64,000 nt of DNA from Corynebacterium sp. 122RC1 (lineage in GTDB: Bacteria; Actinomycetota; Actinomycetes; Mycobacteriales; Mycobacteriaceae). Positions within the stretch are counted from its first letter, which is position 1; every line of letters starts with the position of its first letter. A model generated the notes under the pieces. It saw nothing but the letters and a program-made list of their open reading frames with translations, was not told the origin of the DNA and ran no database searches. Shown one piece after another: positions 60,649 to 64,000 of this stretch. The stretch is taken from NCBI RefSeq assembly GCF_024580955.1, contig NZ_JANIKD010000007.1, positions 1-64,000 of the forward strand, in the 5' to 3' direction. The translations under genes and the position numbers were made by a program.

Positions 60649-62250
60649 ATGAGAAGCGTTGCAATTATCGGCTGCGGACCGCGCGGCCTCACCGTCGCCG
60701 AACGCCTGCTGTCCATGGCAGATGCACCCATACGCATCGAAATCTTTGAGCCCAACGCCCCCGGCTCCGGGGCGGTATGGCGCACCGATCAATCCCCGCA
60801 AATGCTCATGAACACAGCAAGCTCGCAGGTCACGGCATTCATGGACCCCACCGTGGAACTGCGCGGCCCCCTACGCCAAGGCCCCACGCTGCACGAATGG
60901 GCACACAGTTCCGCCGCCACCCACTGGCTCCCACCCGGACTCCACAACCTCGCCGAATCCCTCCAACCCGAGGAACCCGCGCAGCGCCGCTTCTACGGCC
61001 ACTACCTAGAATGGCACTTCTCAAACATCACCAATGAGCAGGTGCGTGTGCACAAATCCAAGGTCACGCGCGTGGCCCCCTTTGGGGATCAGTGGCAGGT
61101 AGAGGCACCCGCCGCAACCGTGCGTGTAGACGCCGTGGTGCTGGCGCTTGGGCACGTCGTTGCCGCTGCTCCCCCAGATGCCCAGGTACTCCTGGACTAT
61201 GCCAAAGACAAAGACGCGCTGCACATCCTTCCGGGCAACGCTGCCGACGCCAACCTGTCCACCATTTCCGCAGAGGAAACCGTGCTCATTAAGGGGCTTG
61301 GCCTGGGCTTTTTTGATTACCTCGCGGAGCTCACGCTCGGCCGTGGCGGCGAGTTCCGGGATGGCAAGTACCACCCGAGTGGCCGCGAGCCACGGATCGT
61401 GGCGGGCTCACCCGGTGGGCTGCCCTACCGCGGCAAACGTGAAATGACCACCCGCTACACCCCGGAACACCTCACCAAACAAGCAGTAGAGGCGCTCATT
61501 GCCAAGCACCAGACCTTGGACTTCATGCGTGACATCTGGCCGCTCGCCGTGGCAGAGGTAGAACACCACTTTCCGAGTGTGGACTGGCAGCGCGTTCTGC
61601 ACCCACCAGTGAACATGGATCGTTGGCCGCAGTGGCTGCAGAACTACCTGCGGGAAGACGCCCGCTGGTGTGAACCCATCCGAGACTGCTGGGACGCAAT
61701 CGAACTCAGCCTCGCCCACCTCAGCGCCCACTCTTTTAGCGAGCACTTCCAGGGCTTCTTCACCGCCGTGAACTCCAGCAACCTGATGGGCCCGCCGCAG
61801 ATGCGCCTGGAGCAACTCAGCCAGCTCATCGCCGCCGGTGTGGTGGAGCTGCCCGGCCCGGACTTTGTGGTGGACCCCGACCTCAGCGGAACTTTTGTGG
61901 GCTATTCCAAACGCAATCCCACCAAGCGTTATCCTTCCCGTGTGGTGATCGAGGCCAGAGTGCCCAACCCAGATATCACCGTTACCGGCGATCCCCTGCT
62001 GCGCCAACTCATCGATGACGAGCTGGTTGTGGAACGCGTTCGCACGGACTCCACCGGCACCGCCCACACCGGCGCCGTGGACATCCACGAGCCCAGCATG
62101 CAAGTGCGCAACCAACCGGGCCTGTACTGCTTTGGCATCTCCGTGGACGGCGTGACCTGGCCCGCTGCCGAAACCGCGGAGCCTTACACGAACCATGGCA
62201 TTCTGCGCCGTGCCGACGCCATCGCGGCGGCAATCCTCGGGGTTGCTTGA
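60649..62250 (+). CDS. FAD/NAD(P)-binding protein (NAD_binding_9 family)
   Basis: 533 residues. N-terminal Rossmann fold AIIGCGPRGLTVAERLL (a GxGxxG variant), followed by the conserved MLMNTASSQVTAF and GPTLHEWA, a central VVLALGHV strand and IKGLGLGFFDYLAELTLGRGG. These are family landmarks of actinobacterial FAD-NAD(P)-binding proteins of unknown substrate, related distantly to amine monooxygenases. Start ATG 60649 with no strong ribosome site. It is convergent with fba across a strong hairpin. Confidence 0.84.
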   Translation: MRSVAIIGCGPRGLTVAERLLSMADAPIRIEIFEPNAPGSGAVWRTDQSPQMLMNTASSQVTAFMDPTVELRGPLRQGPTLHEWAHSSAATHWLPPGLHNLAESLQPEEPAQRRFYGHYLEWHFSNITNEQVRVHKSKVTRVAPFGDQWQVEAPAATVRVDAVVLALGHVVAAAPPDAQVLLDYAKDKDALHILPGNAADANLSTISAEETVLIKGLGLGFFDYLAELTLGRGGEFRDGKYHPSGREPRIVAGSPGGLPYRGKREMTTRYTPEHLTKQAVEALIAKHQTLDFMRDIWPLAVAEVEHHFPSVDWQRVLHPPVNMDRWPQWLQNYLREDARWCEPIRDCWDAIELSLAHLSAHSFSEHFQGFFTAVNSSNLMGPPQMRLEQLSQLIAAGVVELPGPDFVVDPDLSGTFVGYSKRNPTKRYPSRVVIEARVPNPDITVTGDPLLRQLIDDELVVERVRTDSTGTAHTGAVDIHEPSMQVRNQPGLYCFGISVDGVTWPAAETAEPYTNHGILRRADAIAAAILGVA

Positions 62251-62271
62251 GGGCCTGGCACCCAACGCCAA

Positions 62272-62305
62272 CAAAAATAGGGCACCGCCAACCGGCGGTG
62301 CCCTA
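62272..62305 (-). terminator. Terminator between the flavoprotein-like gene and fba
   Basis: A perfect 12-bp stem (62278-62289 with 62294-62305), loop AACC; on the minus strand it is followed by TTTTT, so it mainly terminates fba and may serve both genes. Confidence 0.92.
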
Positions 62306-62318
62306 ACGCGCAAGTAGA

Positions 62319-63353
62319 TTACTTGCTGAGCGTGGTGCCCACGGAGTGGAGGTCCTGGCAGGCCTCGACGACGCGGTCAGCCATGCCCTGCTCTGCCTTC
62401 TTCATGAAGGAGCGTGGGTCGTAAGCCTTCTTGTTGCCAACTTCGCCGTCTACCTTGAGCACGCCGTCGTAGTTGGAGAACATGTGGCCAACGATTGGGC
62501 GGGTGAAGGCGTACTGGGTGTCAGTGTCCACGTTCATCTTGATAACGCCGTAACGCAGAGCCTCTTCGATCTTTTCCTTCTCGGAGCCGGAGCCGCCGTG
62601 GAACACGAAGTCGAATGGGTTGGAGCCGGCGGTGAGACCGAGCTTCTTTTCTGCAACCTTCTGGCCCATGTCCAGAACCTCTGGGCGCAGCTTCACGTTG
62701 CCTGGCTTGTACACGCCGTGGACGTTACCGAAGGTGGCGGCCAGCAGGTAGCGGCCGTTTTCACCGGTGCCCAGGGCATCCACGGTCTTGGCAAAGTCCT
62801 CTTCGGAGGTGTAAAGATTTGCGCCAGCCTTGGCTTCAACGCCGTCTTCCTCACCACCAACAACACCGATCTCAACCTCGAGGATGATGTGTGCTGCCTT
62901 TGCCTTGGCCAGCAGCTCCTGGGCGATCTCCAGGTTTTCGTCGATTGGCACTGCGGAGCCGTCCCACATGTGAGACTGGAACAGTGGCAGTTCGCCGCGG
63001 TCAACGCGCTCCTGAGAGATAGCCAGCAGTGGGCGGACGTACTCGTCCAGCACTTCCTTCTGGCAGTGGTCAGTGTGCAGCGCAACGTTGATGCCGTAGT
63101 GCTTTGCGGCCTCGTGTGCGAACGCCGCAAGAGCCTGCGCGCCAGCAACCTTGTTCTTCACGGAAAGGCCGGAACCGAACTCTGCACCGCCGGTGGAGAA
63201 CTGGATGATGCCGTCCGACTCTGCCTCGGCGAAACCACGGAGAGCAGCGTTGATGGTTTCCGAGGAGGTGCAGTTAATCGCTGGGTAGGCAAAGCCTTCC
63301 TTCTTTGCGCGATCGAGCATCTCGTTGTAAACCTCTGGGGTTGCGATTGGCAT
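62319..63353 (-). CDS. fba: Class II fructose-bisphosphate aldolase
   Basis: 344 residues from MPIATPEVYNEML. Zn-dependent aldolase cleaving fructose-1,6-bisphosphate. Motifs: HTDHCQ (Zn His and catalytic Asp), ILEVEIGVVGGEEDGVE, NVHGVYKPGNVKLRP (Zn His) and FHGGSGSEKEKI (phosphate loop), then MNVDTDTQYA. Long-loop type IIA form. A frame open to 63419 was rejected since this ATG follows GGAAGG. One of the glycolytic/gluconeogenic housekeeping genes. Confidence 0.97.
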   Translation of the reverse strand: MPIATPEVYNEMLDRAKKEGFAYPAINCTSSETINAALRGFAEAESDGIIQFSTGGAEFGSGLSVKNKVAGAQALAAFAHEAAKHYGINVALHTDHCQKEVLDEYVRPLLAISQERVDRGELPLFQSHMWDGSAVPIDENLEIAQELLAKAKAAHIILEVEIGVVGGEEDGVEAKAGANLYTSEEDFAKTVDALGTGENGRYLLAATFGNVHGVYKPGNVKLRPEVLDMGQKVAEKKLGLTAGSNPFDFVFHGGSGSEKEKIEEALRYGVIKMNVDTDTQYAFTRPIVGHMFSNYDGVLKVDGEVGNKKAYDPRSFMKKAEQGMADRVVEACQDLHSVGTTLSK

Positions 63354-63537
63354 TGCGTCACCTTCCGATAGTGGACGTTTAGGGTTTATCGCACGCAAGG
63401 CCAAGCAAACAGCAACCATTGACCTTGGTGACCTAATAACCGATTATGCCAGCAACGCACCTCAGCCGCTGCCCCGAAGGCGAAATTTTTAGGAGAGAAA
63501 TCCCACATATTCGGGCATAGTCAAACTTTCTTCAACA
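63354..63537. other. Intergenic region between fba and the GH76 gene
   Basis: 184 bp with the fba promoter region. CATAAT, read on the minus strand within 63440-63450, is a possible -10 element, without a convincing -35. No gene or strong hairpin seen. Confidence 0.4.
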
Positions 63538-64000
63538 TTAACTGTGCGCACTCACCCGCGCCGCGGCCTCCAGGAGCATCCAGCCGGAGAGCTGCACAGA
63601 GAGGTCACGTTCATCAATGCGCACGATGCGCACGATGTCACTCAGTGAGGAACCACCCACACCGTAGTTGTGCGGCAGGCGTGCATCATCGGTCCAGTCG
63701 GTGGCAAAGATCGGCAGGCCATCCACCTCCAGGCGGTGATTCCACACGCTGTTCGCAGAGCCCATCACCATCTTGGCAGCCAGACGCTTGGTGGCGCGGT
63801 TTGCCTCTGAGTCCTCCGGGAGGCGTACCGCAAGGTCTGCGAGGTAGCGCACCAAAATGCCCTTGAAAAGGCCACCATCACCATCGCCGGTGCGCCAATC
63901 AATCACCCCAGCGCTGGTTGCCATTTCCTTAGCCACAGCCTGAGTGAGCGCACGGATGTGGGAAAGATAAGGCATTGCAGCTTCGGCCTCATCACTTCCC
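63538..64000 (-). CDS. Glycoside hydrolase family 76 (partial, C-terminal part)
   Basis: About 153 residues run to the window edge without a stop, so the N-terminus lies outside. Landmarks of alpha-1,6-mannanase-type GH76: FKGILVRYLADLA, then AANSVW-like GSANSVWNHR, FATDW and the C-terminal QLSGWMLLEAAA. Expected role is cleavage of alpha-mannan in envelope glycolipids. In corynebacteria such genes lie near fba. The catalytic Asp pair would be in the missing part. Confidence 0.83.
   Translation of the reverse strand, partial: GSDEAEAAMPYLSHIRALTQAVAKEMATSAGVIDWRTGDGDGGLFKGILVRYLADLAVRLPEDSEANRATKRLAAKMVMGSANSVWNHRLEVDGLPIFATDWTDDARLPHNYGVGGSSLSDIVRIVRIDERDLSVQLSGWMLLEAAARVSAHS

Overview
The window is a gene-dense, high-GC chromosomal segment of a Corynebacterium-type actinobacterium (CMN group). 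The evidence is a single-chain type I fatty acid synthase of CMN architecture, two tiny PorH/PorA-like genes directly downstream of groEL, the glnX-glnH-pknG cluster, corynebacterial DUF222/HNH and DUF559 proteins, and gene orders known from Mycobacterium tuberculosis (folK-folB-folP-folE-ftsH ... hpt-tilS ... dacB/ppa; xth-GNAT-def/DUF3263-LytR_C; NUDIX/glnX-glnH-pknG/ackA-pta; purA; fba). I see no tRNA, rRNA, transposon, prophage or CRISPR array. The species cannot be named from the sequence alone.

Layout. 1-6755 (minus): one tightly overlapping run dacB-tilS-hpt-ftsH-folE-folP-folB-folK, covering cell wall, tRNA modification, purine salvage, membrane proteolysis and folate synthesis. 6797-8943 (plus): ppa with a strong terminator, an inverted-repeat cluster, a DUF559 protein and a rhodanese. 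9056-25694: a surface/lipid block with two secreted proteins carrying LAxTG sorting signals at its edges. They enclose a MarR regulator, a Pls-type (epsilon-poly-lysine synthetase-like) NRPS and the 2936-residue FAS-I. 25802-29531 (minus): ppk2, then groEL-porH-porA with a CIRCE element.

29725-38976 (plus): an M20 peptidase, a strongly structured leader before a stand-alone LeuA regulatory domain gene, the Mrp cation/proton antiporter operon (mrpA-B fusion, C, D, E, F, G) and a translationally coupled GT87 glycosyltransferase. 39074-46708: an HNH protein, a glutamate-cysteine ligase-like enzyme, LytR_C, DUF3263, def, GNAT, xth, cls, a short Na/Pi-type transporter and NUDIX. 46730-54664: glnX-glnH-pknG (amino-acid sensing to central metabolism), ackA-pta (acetate), an ElaA-type GNAT and a phosphoribosyltransferase. 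54695-64000: a decayed PurT, purA, a conserved hypothetical, two tandem FUSC-type membrane proteins, an XRE regulator with its membrane partner, a flavoprotein-like enzyme, fba and a partial GH76.

The most noteworthy item is the Pls-like NRPS. It has the full A-T-(2TM-C)x3 layout, and by my hand alignment its adenylation pocket reads close to the known lysine code. Other items worth checking are the palindrome cluster upstream of fas (candidate FasR operator), the unassigned structured leader at 31172-31282, the 7361-7473 inverted-repeat array, and an internally deleted PurT.
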